A DNA stretch of 64,000 bases from Viola odorata (lineage: Eukaryota; Streptophyta; Magnoliopsida; Malpighiales; Violaceae), in contig OY829544.1 of NCBI GenBank assembly GCA_963691705.1, positions 40,507,917 to 40,571,916 of the forward strand, in the 5' to 3' direction. The position numbers and the translations under genes are program-made. Numbering within the stretch: position 1 is the stretch's first letter; each line of letters begins with the position of its first letter. Below, one piece after another: positions 31,974 to 44,733 of the stretch. The notes beneath the pieces are model-generated. The model did not search any database. It was not told the origin of the DNA and saw only the letters and a program-made list of their open reading frames with translations.

Positions 31974-33671
31974 ATGTCGGTACCTACACTACTTTTATTT
32001 AATATTTTCGGGGGACGAAGTTTCGACGATCAGGCCGCACAAGGAGATCTGTTGGAACGTGGGTTCGCCCCTAACATCACCACTAAGATCAAAGTAGAAG
32101 TCGTGGACTTCAACTTAACTAGGATTCGGATGTTGAGAAATGAGCTGACTGAAGACGAGGAGACACAGTTTGAGGGTAGTTATGGAAAGCTACTGACCCT
32201 AGTTGACGTAAAGACTGATTGGGGTTGCATCCGGGCAGCCCTAAAATTCTGGGATCCTTATTATCGGTGTTTCTCTTTCGACAAAGAGGTAGACTTGACT
32301 CCTACGCTAGAGGAGTACTCAGCTCTGATGTGCTTCACCTCTCCTATATCGGCCATATACCAGAATGTTCGACTCGACTCCTCGAGTGTCAAAATAAGGC
32401 TTGATAAGTTATTAGGAATCACTACTCGTGTCAGAGAGGGTGACTACTTCTGGTGCTGGTCAGATATTGAGGCACGCTTTCGATTGTCCAACGGAAAGAA
32501 ACACTTAAGGATTCCAGCTTTCGCCATTGTAGGATTTGTCCTCTTTCCAAAAATGAGGAATGCCATCGACTTTGCAGCAGCCAACATCTTTTACGAAATG
32601 GAGACAAATGCCATCAATCCTACAACAACCATTTTGGCCGAGACCTTTCGCTCATTGGACTCTTGTCGAAGAAAAGGGAAAGGGAGACTTACATGTTGCA
32701 CCCAGTTGTTGACAGTGTGGTTGGTCAGCCACTTCAAACAGGTTCCTGATCAGACCATTTTCTTCGCAAGCTACATAAGATCATGCCCTCTACTCAGAGT
32801 TATCAACGCAACGACCACGGATAGATGGGAGATGGAGAATAAAGATGTCTAGATCGACCGATTCATAAACCTCTCAGAAGAAGACTTCAGTTGGCACGCC
32901 AAATGGCTGCAGACTTCCAATCCCATCGTCTACTGCAGACACTTACCTTGGGTTCCTTTGATCGGAGCATGGGGATGCACTCACTATTGCCCTGCCCTCG
33001 TCCTCAGACAGTTCTGCATCACGCAAATAATTCCCGTGACATTCGGCATGACAGGATCAGACCTGCCACACACCGGAGAAAATCAGAACATTCAGTTGTA
33101 CACCCAAGACTGGGCCCACCCTTTTTGTCTCAAAGGACACGACATCCCTACAACCACAATACCGGAATATCCACAATGGAGGTCGAGACGAGTTAATGGC
33201 AATGTCTTACCTCGCCCTGAAAATCAAAAACCGATGGAAGAAGAAGGGGAATCTCAAGTGAGCGAAGGAATGAATGCCATGGCTTACGCTCAAGTGGTAG
33301 AACAGATGCGAGCAGCACAAGAAGAACGAGATTTGATGATAGAGGAAAGGGATATGGCCGAAGCTCGTCAATGTGGCTTAGAGGTCCAGATGAATGAGTT
33401 AAAAAGGCGTACTAAGGACATTCTCCACATACAAGCAGTAAAATAGAAAGTGGCCCTCAGGGACTTCGAGGAACGTCTGAACAACGAAACCCGCAAGAAA
33501 GAAGCCTCCAGTGCCATAATTGAAGACAAGGATTCGACGATAAGGGTTTTGACTACTCGCGCAGACTTGGGAGATAGGAAAAGCCAGGCACTGCAAAGCC
33601 GAATTACCGCCTTAGAGGCTGAGTTAGAGATGAAGAAAGGGGAGTTGGCTTCGATGGAGTACCTTTGGTAG
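31974..33671 (+). pseudogene. Element A ORF1 (Ogre-type, before gag)
   Basis: It starts at MSVPTLLLFNIFGG. The first 292 residues form a globular domain (FWDPYYRCFSFDKEVDLTPT, LEEYSALM, ATRVREGDYF-like TTRVREGDYFWCW). This resembles the plant DUF7745-type protein carried as ORF1 by Ogre elements; the name is from memory. TAG at 32850 replaces Trp (VWIDRF). The frame goes on with WVPLIGAWGCTHYCPALVLR, then a long coiled coil (QMRAAQEERDLMIEERDMAE). A TAG at 33444 (from CAG) follows, and a further coiled-coil segment (ITALEAELEMKKGELASM) ends at 33671. Biochemical function is unknown. Confidence 0.8.
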
Positions 33672-34483
33672 CAAGACTCTAACGTCCAGGATTGATACCT
33701 TCATAGGAAGGCTCGAATATCGGCAACCATTTTTTCTTTTTCATATAACTAGGACCTCTGATTTCATCTATCTTAGCCATTTTTGATGAATTTAGGAAGT
33801 TGGCAAGTTTACCATATTTTGTAAACACTTTTTAATGAAGTCGTACTCTTTCGGATATTTATTAAATTGCCTCAACTCTTCCATATCAATTATCCATCCA
33901 AAGCAACTCAAAAGACCATCACGAAAGGAAAGAGGTAAACCCAGTCGTTTCACCAAAAAAACCAACAAAAAAAAAACCAAAAAAATCATACCAAACAGTT
34001 GAGAAATCCGAGTATTGCTCACTCAAGGCCATGTCCTCTTAGCTTATCTAAAAACTCCAAGTTCATAGCATAGATCATCGTCTCTCCCCTTGGCTGGGCT
34101 CACCAGGCATCAGGCCTCGCATCATCGAAAGCATAGTGTAAAAGAGATCTTCTTAGCATGGCGGCATTGGTTACCCCTGCTAGTTTGGGTTTCGCAGATA
34201 GTATCTCTGATTGCTTCACATCGTTGGAATGAATAGAGGCTTCCTTCGTATCGTGCCAATAGCTGGGATATCTCGCCTCTCTGACCGCCCTGAAAATATC
34301 AAGTGAAAGTGTAGCCGGAAAAGTGAATGAGCAACGTGGAGGCCTCGGGATTGCACATCACCTGCGTATCCTCACTTGTACTTACTCTTTTCTGTATTTT
34401 TCCTTTTTTTTAGGTTCACAATAGCTCCTCGAAAGCAAGCTACTCCGTACGGGCTCCCCCTAACTAGACTTCAAAAATGAAAA
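33672..34483. other. ORF1-gag intergenic region of element A
   Basis: No coding domain. A T-rich stretch ending ttttttttaggttcaca at about 34400-34420 looks like a splice acceptor just upstream of gag. No matching donor could be fixed. Confidence 0.4.
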
Positions 34484-37400
34484 ATGACTGAACTGGCTAA
34501 GACCGATGAAGCACTAACGGCTAGAATCGCAGAGTTAGAGGAGCAAGTTAGGATCGGTACAGAAAGGGCCGCCAGGGCCGAAAAGGAAAGAGATGAAGCT
34601 GTCACCGAATTGCCACCGGGTTTTGATCCCCCTCAAACAAGAGGACCTCCCTCTTCGCTCGCCGTCGCAGGACCTTCAGTACTCCCGCCACTTTCTGGCC
34701 CCGAGGGCCGATGGAAATGGGTTAGTCCCTTCACTACACCCACCCCTGCAAATCCTACAGTTAAGGGGGATGGAGATATCGCCCCGTCGCTTCAGCACCT
34801 TTCGATGAACCCTGCCGTGGACCCCAACAAGACCCAGGCCCACCTAGAGAACCTGTATCTCCCTCTTATTCCTCCGAGCACATTTCCCAGACCTGTGGGA
34901 ACTCAGCCTCTTACTTTCAACCCAGCACAACCTCAGTTCTCATCAGAACCTATACTACCCTTCGGTTCTAACCCCATCGGGGCCGAGAAACCGAAAAGTG
35001 ACAGACTGAATCTTCTCGAGGAAAGACTCAGGGCAATCGAAGGGGCCGATCCATTTGATCCCACTGGTCCCGCAGATATGTGCATGGTCCTCGGGATCGT
35101 CATACCTCCGAAGTACAAGATCCCTGACTTCGAAAAGTATACTGGGGTAGACTGCCCAAAGACCCACCTCAGAGCATACTGCAACAAGATGGCAGAGATG
35201 ATCCACAACGAGCCGTTGTTGATCCATCTATTCTGAGAAAGCTTAACCAAGCACGCCCTAACCTAGTACATGGGCCTAGACAGGGTCAGGATCAGGATGT
35301 GGAGAGACCTGTCCGATGCCTTCTACCGACAATATAAATTCAACATGGAGGTGGCTCCCGACCGCGCCGACCTGCAAAATCTGGAAAAGAAAATCGGCGA
35401 GTCCGTGAAGACCTATGCTCAGAGATGGAGAGAGTTGGCTTCCAGAATCTCTCCTCCTTTAAGCGACAAGGAACTATTGTCGATTTTCTTGCACACCTTC
35501 AAAGCCCCCTACTACACCTACCTGATCTCTAATCCCTCAAACAGTTTCTCCGACATGGTCCTAATTGCCGAAAGAGTCGAGCAAGGGATTAAGTCTGGAC
35601 GAATCATGCCTTCGGCACCAGAGTCTGCGCCAAAGAAAGCATTCGTCGTGAAAAGGGATGTTGCATTTGTCGCTCCCCAAGCTAATCACGGGAAATTATT
35701 TCCACCACCACCGCCTTATTTATTGCCACCGCCTTATCATCCGTCATCACTATATCAACCCACCTCCTTTCCTTTTACTTCACCACCAATTGCTAATATC
35801 GCGCCTCAAAATACTACACATTTCCCACCACCTCCAGTACAAACATCACAACCCATGCAACCCAAGCCATATAACCCACCAAAGGACCCAAATAACCAAA
35901 ACACATCAAACAGTCGGTGGAACCGAGAACCTTTGCCTCCTCTCCCTCTTCCCGCGGGAGAAATCTACAAACATCTCCTGGCGGCCGGACAGATCGTACC
36001 GGTTCCTTCTCAGCCTCAATTGCCTCCTTACCCAAAGTGGTATGATCTCAACGCAAGGTGCGAATACCACGCTGGAGCCCCTGGTCACACTCTGGAAAAT
36101 TGTTTCGCATTCAAGGCAAAAGTCCATCACTTGATCAAAAGTGGATAGGTATCTTTCGAAGGGTTAGCAAAAGGACCCAACACGTCCACCAACCCTCTCC
36201 CCAATCATTCCCAAGGAAAGGGAGGGGTGAATGCCATCTCGGCAGGAGAAAGCAACGACCTTCTCTCTTCAGCATCGAGCTGGCCACAAGAACGGCTTTT
36301 CCAGGCCTTAGCTCAAGGGGGATATATGCCATACTCGGAGAGCAATCCAAGTCACTGCATGTACTGCAAGGGAAGTGACGGTCACAAGATCCAAGGTTGC
36401 GAGTTATTTGCAGGAAAGGTGAGACAACTCTCGAGTCTCGGAGTAATACAAACCCAGAAAGTGACCCACGGGGAAGGATCCATTAGCACCATCGGGGAAG
36501 GATTTCCTATCCCAACTAACTCCAAAGGGACCCCACCCCAAATCATCCAAAAGAAAAGATCGACTTCGTCGTGCAAACGGTTCCCCACGCGCCGCGACGA
36601 GGGCGACCCCGAGATTGACACCTTGGGCCAGCCTTCTGGGAAATTCGATTACCTCGTCAGGTATTCGGCACCACCCTCCCATTCTAGCACAGTGCCCTTA
36701 CTACCCTCTTGGGAATCCTCAGACTCCGAGTCATACCCTTCACCGACATGGTCACTTCCTCCGTTTCCTTTGAAAGAAATCTACGCAAGCCTCTTGGCAG
36801 ACGGGCAGATTAAACCATCCCCGCTCTCGTCTCAATCAATTCCTTACCCTAGCTGGTATGATCCAGAGGTTAGCTGCGAATATCACGCCGGAACCCGAGG
36901 ACATTCCCTGGAAAATTGTTACGCCTTTAGAGAGAAGGTCGATCACCTAAGCAAGCAAGGACGAATCTCTTCCGAAGGTTTAGCAAAGGGTCCTAATGTG
37001 ACAACCAGTCCTCTGCCACACCCCAATCCGGGGGTGAACGGTATTCTATCCAGAGAAATCAACGATTCTCACCTTTCAGTGAAGGAAGTACCCAATGAAG
37101 AATTGTTCTTCGCATTAGCTAACAACGCGTATCTACCATTCCCGGGGAATAGTCAGGCCCAATGCCTATTCTGCCAAGGGGAAAGCAAGCACGACATCCA
37201 GGATTGCAGACTTTTTCTGCAAAAAGTCAAGCAACTCACAACATTCGGGATCATTCAAACCGAAGGGAAAACCCAAGGAGCAATCAACGCCATCGAGGAT
37301 AATCCTCCAGCACCGTATTCCTTCAAATATGTGGCCCAAACAGGGGATGCAGCCCCGACCCCACGTAAAGTAGTGTTCACATTAGCTGTGAATACTCCCA

Positions 37401-37513
37401 GCCAAGACTTACACGCGGTCCCATTCAACTACGGATACAAGGTGGTCACCACCCTCCTGCCGTCACACCAACAGGACTCGCTATTGGTGAAGCCTCTCAT
37501 ATCGGGGGCATGA
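34484..37513 (+). pseudogene. Element A Gag with duplicated zinc-knuckle module
   Basis: A coiled-coil start (MTELAKTDEALTARIAELEE) and Pro-rich linker lead to the capsid domain (PPKYKIPDFEKYTGVDCPKT, MWRDLSDAFYRQYKFNMEVA, WRELASRI). Stops at 35234 and 35265 (the latter Trp to TAG) interrupt it. The C-terminal half contains two copies of one module. Each copy has an IPYPSWYD-like lead, the knuckle CEYHAGAPGHTLENC or CEYHAGTRGHSLENC, a GLAKGPN linker and a second knuckle (CMYCKGSDGHKIQGC or CLFCQGESKHDIQDC). The copies are about 820 bp apart (35940-36480 and 36760-37290). A stop at 36146 (Trp to TAG) lies in the first. The frame shifts near 37508. Confidence 0.85.
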
Positions 37514-38846
37514 CCCGCACCGGAAGATGTTACATCTAGGAGGAAGTAGAAAAGCAACGACAGGCCAAAGGAAAAAATCCTGCGATCCGCGAAGAAACGA
37601 TAGAAGAGACACAAGGTTTGAGCAAACCTGTAACCGAGGATGAGACAACCGAGTTCCTCAAAATCATGAAACAGAGCGAGTTCAGCATCATCGAACAGCT
37701 AAAGAAAACCCCGGCTCGTATCTCCATCATGGAGCTGATCCTTACTTCAGAGCCACATCGCCAAGCTCTCTTAAAAGTCTTGAAGCAAGCCTTCGTGACT
37801 AAGGATATCACCACGGAAGGGGTGGAAAACCTCGTAGGAAGAATTCAAGCCTTAAGCAGCATTTCCTTCTCTGAAGGAGAGATCGACCCCTCGGGAAGAG
37901 ATCACAACAAGGCCCTATACATCACAGTAGAATGTAAGGGACACGTCATAGCAAAGGCCCTAATCGACAATGGGTCCGCACTTAATGTCATGCCCAGGCA
38001 TGTCCTCGAACAACTGCCGGTCGATTCCTCTCTCATGAAACCTAGCGGAATGATGGCTAGAGCTTTCGATGGCACCACTCGAGAGATCATCGGGAACATT
38101 GATTTGGATATGGTCATCGGGCCCCACACTTTCGCCTTGACATTCCAGATCATGGAAATCCAACCCGCTTACAGCATGCTTCTAGGACGGCCTTGGATCC
38201 ATTCAGCGGGAACCGTCCCCTCTTCCCTGCATCAGTGCCTCAAATACGTCAAGGACAATGCCCTCGTCACAATAAAGGCAGAGGAAGCCTTGATCTTGGC
38301 CAAGCATGCATCCGTGCCTTACATCGAAACTGCCGAAACCTTGGAGAGTTCTTTCCAAGCCTTCGAAATCGTCAACGCGGATTGGATCGAGGAAGGATCC
38401 CCCGTTTGCGAAGCCTCAAAATCTGGGATAGCCGAAACAACCACTAAGTCAATACTAAAGGGAAGCTTCCAATTGGGAAAACGGCTCGGGGCCGAGTTAT
38501 AAGGATCAAAAGGCTGGGCACCTCCAAAGAGCTTCGGAGACCGATTTGGGTTAGGGTACCAACCCAGCAAGGCCGATTTCACCAGGATTGCCAAAGAAAA
38601 GAAAGAAAAGCAGCTGGCTAAGCTATTTGGACGTTCTGCGCCAGAGGGCAAAATACCAATCCCCCATATCAGAACCACGTTCCCCTTCGCCGCTGAAACC
38701 ATCAATGAAAATCCAATCAAGGTATCAGACCTCCGTATTTGCACTATAGGAGAAGAAGAATCGTCGCCTAGTTCAGTCATTTTCGTAAAGAAGTCAGGGG
38801 AGTCTGTGCGCAACTAGACCATCACCATGCTTCCGGATGTCTCTCC
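37514..38846 (+). pseudogene. Element A protease and pre-intron exon
   Basis: After the frameshift a linker (KKTPARISIMELILTSEPHR) leads to the protease with ALIDNGSALNVMP (about 37960-38000) and YSMLLGRPWIH (about 38170). TAA at 38500 follows GAEL. The same frame continues with a glycine-rich G-patch-like piece (GSKGWAPPKSFGDRFGLGYQ) and a conserved tail. A second stop TAG lies at 38817. The exon would end at 38846 just before a gtaattt donor, in a phase that matches the RT exon. Confidence 0.8.
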
Positions 38847-38998
38847 GTAATTTCTCCTTTTGAAAAATATATATATGTTTTTGGCACGTTTTCTTACGAA
38901 AACATTTTTGTAGGGACTCATGTTCCCTTTTGTTAAAAATCAATATATATGTAAACTTTCATTTTACGCATCTCTTTTTTCCGCACTTTTAATTTCAG
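38847..38998 (+). other. Probable 152-nt intron between protease and RT
   Basis: Donor gtaatttctcc, an AT-rich body with atatatat runs, acceptor cttttaatttcag. Removing it joins CC to G and puts the protease frame (codons starting at 38503) into the RT frame (39000) without a shift. Ogre elements are known to have an intron at this place. Confidence 0.75.
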
Positions 38999-41237
38999 GA
39001 TGAGTGTTAGTTCGGATTGTCTTGATAAAACCTATGTCTTTACTGGCGAAGAAATCATCGCTACGACCGAAGACAAGGCCGAAGTCTCCGACGAACTGAC
39101 CCGTTTACTAGAAAGTTCAGAAAAGGAAATAACCCATCATCGGGAGGAATTGGACGAAGTAAACTTGGGGGCAAGCAACGAGAATCAAAAACTGGTCAAG
39201 ATCGGAACTACCCTAGATACGACTCAGAGAGAAAGGTTGATTTCTCTCCTCAATGACTACTCCGATGTATTCGCATGGTCATACGCCGACATGCCAAGTC
39301 TTGATCCCGGGATAGTTGAGCATCGTATTCCATTAAAACCTGAGTTTAAGCCTGTCAAGCAAAAACTTCGAAGGATGTATCCAGACATCCTTCTGAAAAT
39401 CAAAGAAGAAGTTACCAAGCAACTAGACGCGGGTTTTTTGAGAGTTTCCGAGTACCCAGAATGGATCGCCAACATAGTACCAGTGCCTAAGAAAGATGGG
39501 AAGGTTCGCATGTGCGTGGACTTCCGGGATCTTAATCGAGCCAGCCCTAAGGATGACTTCCCACTTCCCCATATCGACATCTTGGTCGATAGTGCCGCCA
39601 GAAATGACATGTTCTCTTTCATGGACGGATTTTTGGGGTACAACCAGATCAAGATGGCACCTGAGGACAGTGAAAAGATGACCTTCATCATGCCCTGGGG
39701 AACCTTCTACTACAAAGTGATGCCCTTCGGATTAAAGAACGCCGGAGCCACGTACCAGCTTGCGGCCGTCGCCCTTTTCCATGACATGATGCATAAAGAA
39801 TTGGAAATATATGTCGACGACATGATAGCCAAATCTCGCGGCACGCAAGATCATGTGGACATCCTGAGGAAGGTGTTCGAAAGGTTGAGGCAATTTCGGC
39901 TACGGCTAAACCCAGCTAAGTGTACCTTCGGAGTGACTTCCGGGAAGTTGTTGGGATTCATCGTCAGCAACAAAGGCATAGAAGTGGATCCTGATAAGAT
40001 AAAAGCAATTCAAGAGCTACCCGCTCCCAGCACCGAAACAGAAGTGCGAAGCTTCTTAGGACGCATCAACTACATCGCTCGCTTTATTAGCCAGTTAACA
40101 CTTACTTGCGAGCCGATGTTCAAAATGCTAAGGAAACATGGAGAGGCAAAATGGGACGAAGACTGCCAGAAAGCCTTTGAGAAAATCAAGACATATCTAC
40201 AAAGCCTACCAGTACTAGTTCCCCCGATGCCAGGACGTCCCTTGCTCATGTACATGACAGTCACGGCTAGCGCCATGGGTTGCGTTTTGGGACAACACGA
40301 TGAGTCCGGAAGGCGTGAACAAGCCATCTATTACCTCAGCAAAAAATTCAACGAATGTGAGACGCGTTACTCTATGTTGGAACGAACTTGTTGCGCCCTA
40401 GCATGGTGCACCCGAAGGCTCCGGCAGTACATGTTGTATTACACGACTTGGCTAATCTCTCGCATGGATCCCTTGAAATACATCTTCGAAAAGTCGTACC
40501 TATTGAGTCGTATTTGTAGATGGCAAGTCTTATTAGCTGAGCACGAGATCATCTATGTAACCCAGAAAGCGGTTAAAGTAAGCGCCCTCGCTGATCACTT
40601 CGCTGATCATGCCTCGGACGAGTATGAGTCGTTGAGCTTCGACTTCCCCGATGAGGACATCATAGTGATTGAAGATGAGATCGCAGAAGATCTCCGAGAA
40701 GATGACTGGTGGACCATGTTCTTCGACGGTGCGGTGAACCTCTCGGGCAAGGGAGTGGGAGTCGTGGTCATAGCCCCAGATGGCCGTCAATTCCCCATAG
40801 CATGCAAATTGAACTTCCCATGCACCAATAACATCACCGAATATGAGGCATGCATCAGCGGTCTGACAGCAGCCATCGACTTAAAAGTAAAGAAGCTCCG
40901 AATCTTTGGTGATTCAGCACTCGTCATCTATCAAGCCCAGGATCTATGGCAGACACGAGATTCCAAGCTCATCCCTTATCAAAGGCTACTCACCCAACTC
41001 ACACGGGAATTCAAAGAAACCGAGTTCGACCGAGTCGACAAAGAAAAGAACCGCTTCACAGACGCATTAGCCACATTGGCATCAATGTTCAAATTAGGGT
41101 GCGGGGTAATGCTTCAGCCATTGAGGGTGGAAGTAAAGGAAACTCCGGCATGCTGTGTCATCCTAGAAGAAGAACCCGATGGGAAGCCGTGGTTCCACGA
41201 CTTAGTACAATTCATCAGAAACCGGGAGTATCCACCG
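38999..41237 (+). pseudogene. Element A RT, RNase H and second RNase H
   Basis: A 758-residue frame from 39000 (MSVSSDCLDK). RT motifs: VPVPKKDGKVRMCVDFRDLN, FSFMDGFLGYNQIKM, MPFGLKNAGATY, and YVDD at residues 271-274. The Ty3-type RNase H follows (about 400-540; YYLSKKFNECETRYSMLERT). Then comes the archaeal-type RNase H with WWTMFFDGAVNLSGKG, NITEYEACISGL, IFGDSALVIYQ and NRFTDALATLA, so all four acidic residues are present. A one-base frame change near 41238 moves the reading to the integrase frame. The RT itself looks intact. Confidence 0.9.
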
Positions 41238-42436
41238 GGGCAAGCTGGGTTAGCAAGAAGACCCTCCAGCGTTTAGCGCTAGACTTCTACCTCGACGGCG
41301 AAGTTCTATATAAAAGGAGAGCTGATGGAGCTTTGCTTCGCTGCGTCACCATGGCTAAGGCAAAAAGAATCATAACGGAAATCCACGAAGGGGTTTGTTC
41401 CACACACGCAATTGGGCACATGATGGCCAGACAGATAATGAGGCAAGGGTATTTTTGGCTCACCATCGAGCGTGATTGCATCGGCTATTTTTGGAAGTGC
41501 CACAAGTGTCAAGTCTACGCAGACCATCTCCATGTCCCTCCAGCCCCTCTCTTCAGCATGACATCGCCTTGGCCTTTTGCGATGTGAGGAATCGACATCA
41601 TCGGCCAAATTTATCCAACAACCTCTAATGGCCATCGCTTCATCCTCGTAGCGATCGACTACTTCACCAAATGGGTAGAGGCCGCCTCTTACTCCAGCAT
41701 CACTCAAAAAATGACCATGCGATTTATTGAGAGAAATATCATTTGCCGTCACGGGGTCCCAGAGACCATCATCACGGACAACGGCACCAATCTCAACGGA
41801 AAAATGATCGACGATCTTTGTCAACGTTGGAAGGTGAAGCACCGGAACTTGTCACCATATCGACCAAAGATGAATGGCGCAGTCGAAGCAGCAAACAAAA
41901 ACCTGAAGAGGATCATCCAAAAGATGGTAATCACGCACAAAGATTGGCATTACATGCTTCCCTTCGCACTACATGCTTACCGGATAGCAACCCGTACATC
42001 CACAGGGGCAACTCCCTACTCATTAGTTTACGGCATGGAAGTCGTAATTCCCCTCGAGGTAGAAATCTCTTCTCTTAGAATCCTGGCAGAGTCGGAAGTA
42101 TAAGAATCAGATTGGGCAAGAGTGAGGTACGAGCAGCTAAACCTCCTTCCCGAAAAGCGCTTGGCCGCTATCTGTCATGCACAATTATATCAGCAAAGGA
42201 TGGCCAACGCTTACAACAAGAAAGTGCGACCTCGCAAGTTCGAGGCTGGGGATTTAGTGTTGAAGAAGATTCTTCCTCACCAGGAGGCTAGTCAAGAAAA
42301 TTGGGCCCCAAGGTACGAGGGCCCGTATCTGGTCAAAAGTGCCTTCTCAGGGGGGTCCCTAATGCTAACCGACATGGATGGAGACAATCTCCTGAGACCG
42401 GTAAATGCCGATGCAGTCAAGTTGTACTTCGCCTGA
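41238..42436 (+). pseudogene. Element A integrase
   Basis: From REYPPG the next frame gives ASWVSKKTLQRLALDFYLDG and the HHCC finger (HEGVCSTHAIGHMM ... CHKCQVYADH). TGA at 41585-41587 replaces Trp in WPFAMWGIDIIG. The core then continues with FTKWVEAASYSS, IITDNGTNLNG and the Glu block (MNGAVEAANKNL). TAA at about 42101 separates the last part. That part holds YEQLNLLPEKRLAAICHAQL, a GDLVLKK SH3-like end and LRPVNADAVKLYFA, which closes the frame at 42436. Two point stops make it inactive. Confidence 0.88.
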
Positions 42437-44633
42437 AGCGTCGCGAACTGGGCGTTCTGCCAGACCAAGGACATAGGGTTTTATCATGACAATCTAGCAC
42501 AAACATTTGTCCTGAAATTAATAAAACAAGTTTTTTTCAGGAGATGCTTATTATTTTAAAATTTGTTGTCCCATTTTTTTAAACTTGTGAGATGACAAAA
42601 GGAGGCATGGCGTAGATGGCTCCCCAGGAGTAGCTCGGGACTTAAGACACGTCACTTAGACTAACACCACTAATCAATCTTAAGTTTTGCAGGGACGTAA
42701 GGTCTCATGCCTCATCTCATCATCATCATAGAACCAGGGAGTTCCGCTCGTAGCAGCTCTTGAATCGCCGCAGCAAACCACCTTCAAGAGCGAATCAGGA
42801 ACGATTTTAAGACAAACCATCACCATCTAAAGTGAAATTTCTTTCCCTTGCAGTACTACTAGCACAGCCGGCATCGTAAACAACCGGTCTTAAAGGACCG
42901 AATGCTGGACCAAAGTCACAAAGCCCATCCCATGTCGGCCAAGCCGTCGGAATGCTAGCAACAACTCCTGAAAAAAAGCACGACAAAAAGCTGTCCTCCT
43001 AAGACCACCATCAACATACTTAATGCGGTCTTGTCCAAGAAGTTTCCCAACATCCGCGCAATGATCAACACGATGAAGATCAATCCTTTAATTGAAGGGC
43101 AGTCGGGCTGCAAGTATCACCCACGCCAAGGCAAGAGCTGCGGCAAATCATCTAAAAGCAAAGCCATCGTCGTCAACAAACGTCCGATGCAAGTCACGCT
43201 GCAGTGACCCACGAATGGCCCGTCCAAAAGGGAGAGCTTAAAACTTCTCAATCACATTACTTTTGCCAAAAATTATCTCGCATTTACCCCTCATTAGTTC
43301 TCGCCGTGTCTTTTTCAGGAACTGGGTCGCCCCATTCGTTGCCTGCAGAAGAACGGTAAGCATACGCCCTTGCAGCCCCGCTGCACATCACGAGGATAGA
43401 GGGTTTTCTCCTTTATCCCCGAGCAATCACGAAGTCAATCAGCGAAGGTCCAGTAGGACCGGCAAGCAAGTAAACCGAATGCGGATCTAGTCCTCGCTAC
43501 GGCTCGGATCGGCAGTTCCCGCAAAGCAGCTAAAAAAGAAACCAATCAAAGAAAAGCGTCCCAGAACTGGGACCACGTCGTAGGCACCCTAGAAAGGCCG
43601 GGCTAAAGGAAGGGAGAATCCCTGAACTTATCTCGTTTTCATTTTCAGATTAATTTCCCTTTCTACTCTATTGTCCCCTCAGCATCTCACAGGGACTTGA
43701 AGCATCTCAGTGTCATCCGCATGAAGCTGGTGGAAGACGCCCTTGCAGCCCCGCTGCACATCTCAGGGGAGTCCATCTTTCTTTCCCCTTTATTTAAATT
43801 TGTTTTCATTCCTGCTCGCTTTGTTAGCTTTAAGTCGAGTACGGTCATCTGGCCCACTAGGGGCAACCTTAGGTTCTCGTTAGACCCTTGAAATCAAACC
43901 ACCAAGCAATCAAACCATCAAGCAATCAAACTATCAATCAATCAAACCATCAATCAGGCAAAAAATTAAAAATCAATCAAAATCCCTTTTAGCCCGACTA
44001 AAACGAAAGCATACTACTCTCATAAGCATTTTCATGCATTGCATAGGTCGGGAATGTCCAATCCCTCTGTCAAAAAAACATCCACCTAAATTACGTGTCA
44101 TGCATGATATCACTTGTTTGCTCTTATATCCGCGGTTTGCTCCGACGTAAGCAGTCATAGACAAATCCCGGTAAGCATCTTTGAGCCATCGCGCCTTATC
44201 CTTCATGAGTGTAAGAGCCTGACTAGGTACTAGTTGAGTTCGCATAATATCTAGGGTACATGCGCCATTAGACATGGGATAGCTATAAAATGACGTGGGA
44301 CTTTTACGATCTTCTTCATTTTTTTCATTTTCTTCCCTCTTTCCACCATATGCCATCCCTCATACCCAAAACCTTCACTATCACTCATACCCCGGGAGTC
44401 AAGGAGCAGTCTCAGCTAAGACTGCCGGCCGGAAATGAAAGCACGTCGAGTCCAAGAACACGATGAAGGAGATAAAAGGGATCACCGGAGGATCGCTGGG
44501 GACTATCACCGAAGAAAGGCTAAAAACCCAAATGTGAAGGTCGAAGCCTTAAGCCAGAACGAGAAGAGATCAAGACAAAGGTTGTGCTTGCTCTGCTCTG
44601 TTGCATTTCAAATCAAGTCAAAAAGGGGGGAAT

Positions 44634-44733
44634 AAAAAAAAAAAAAAAAGGGGGGGGAGAGAGAAAAAAAAAAGAGAGGAAAAAGAAGAAGAAAAAGAGA
44701 GAGGGGAAAAGGGAAAAGAAAAGAAAAGAGAAA
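44634..44733 (+). repeat. 100-base uninterrupted homopurine tract
   Basis: Only A and G occur from 44634 to 44733, with runs of A and G blocks and aaaag/agag words. The overlapping lysine-rich frames on either strand are low complexity, not genes. Confidence 0.9.

Noticed and set aside
38785..38998. Intron with donor gtaaag at 38785 in element A
   Set aside because: The donor looks better, but it ends on a whole codon and does not join the RT frame; gtaattt at 38847 does.
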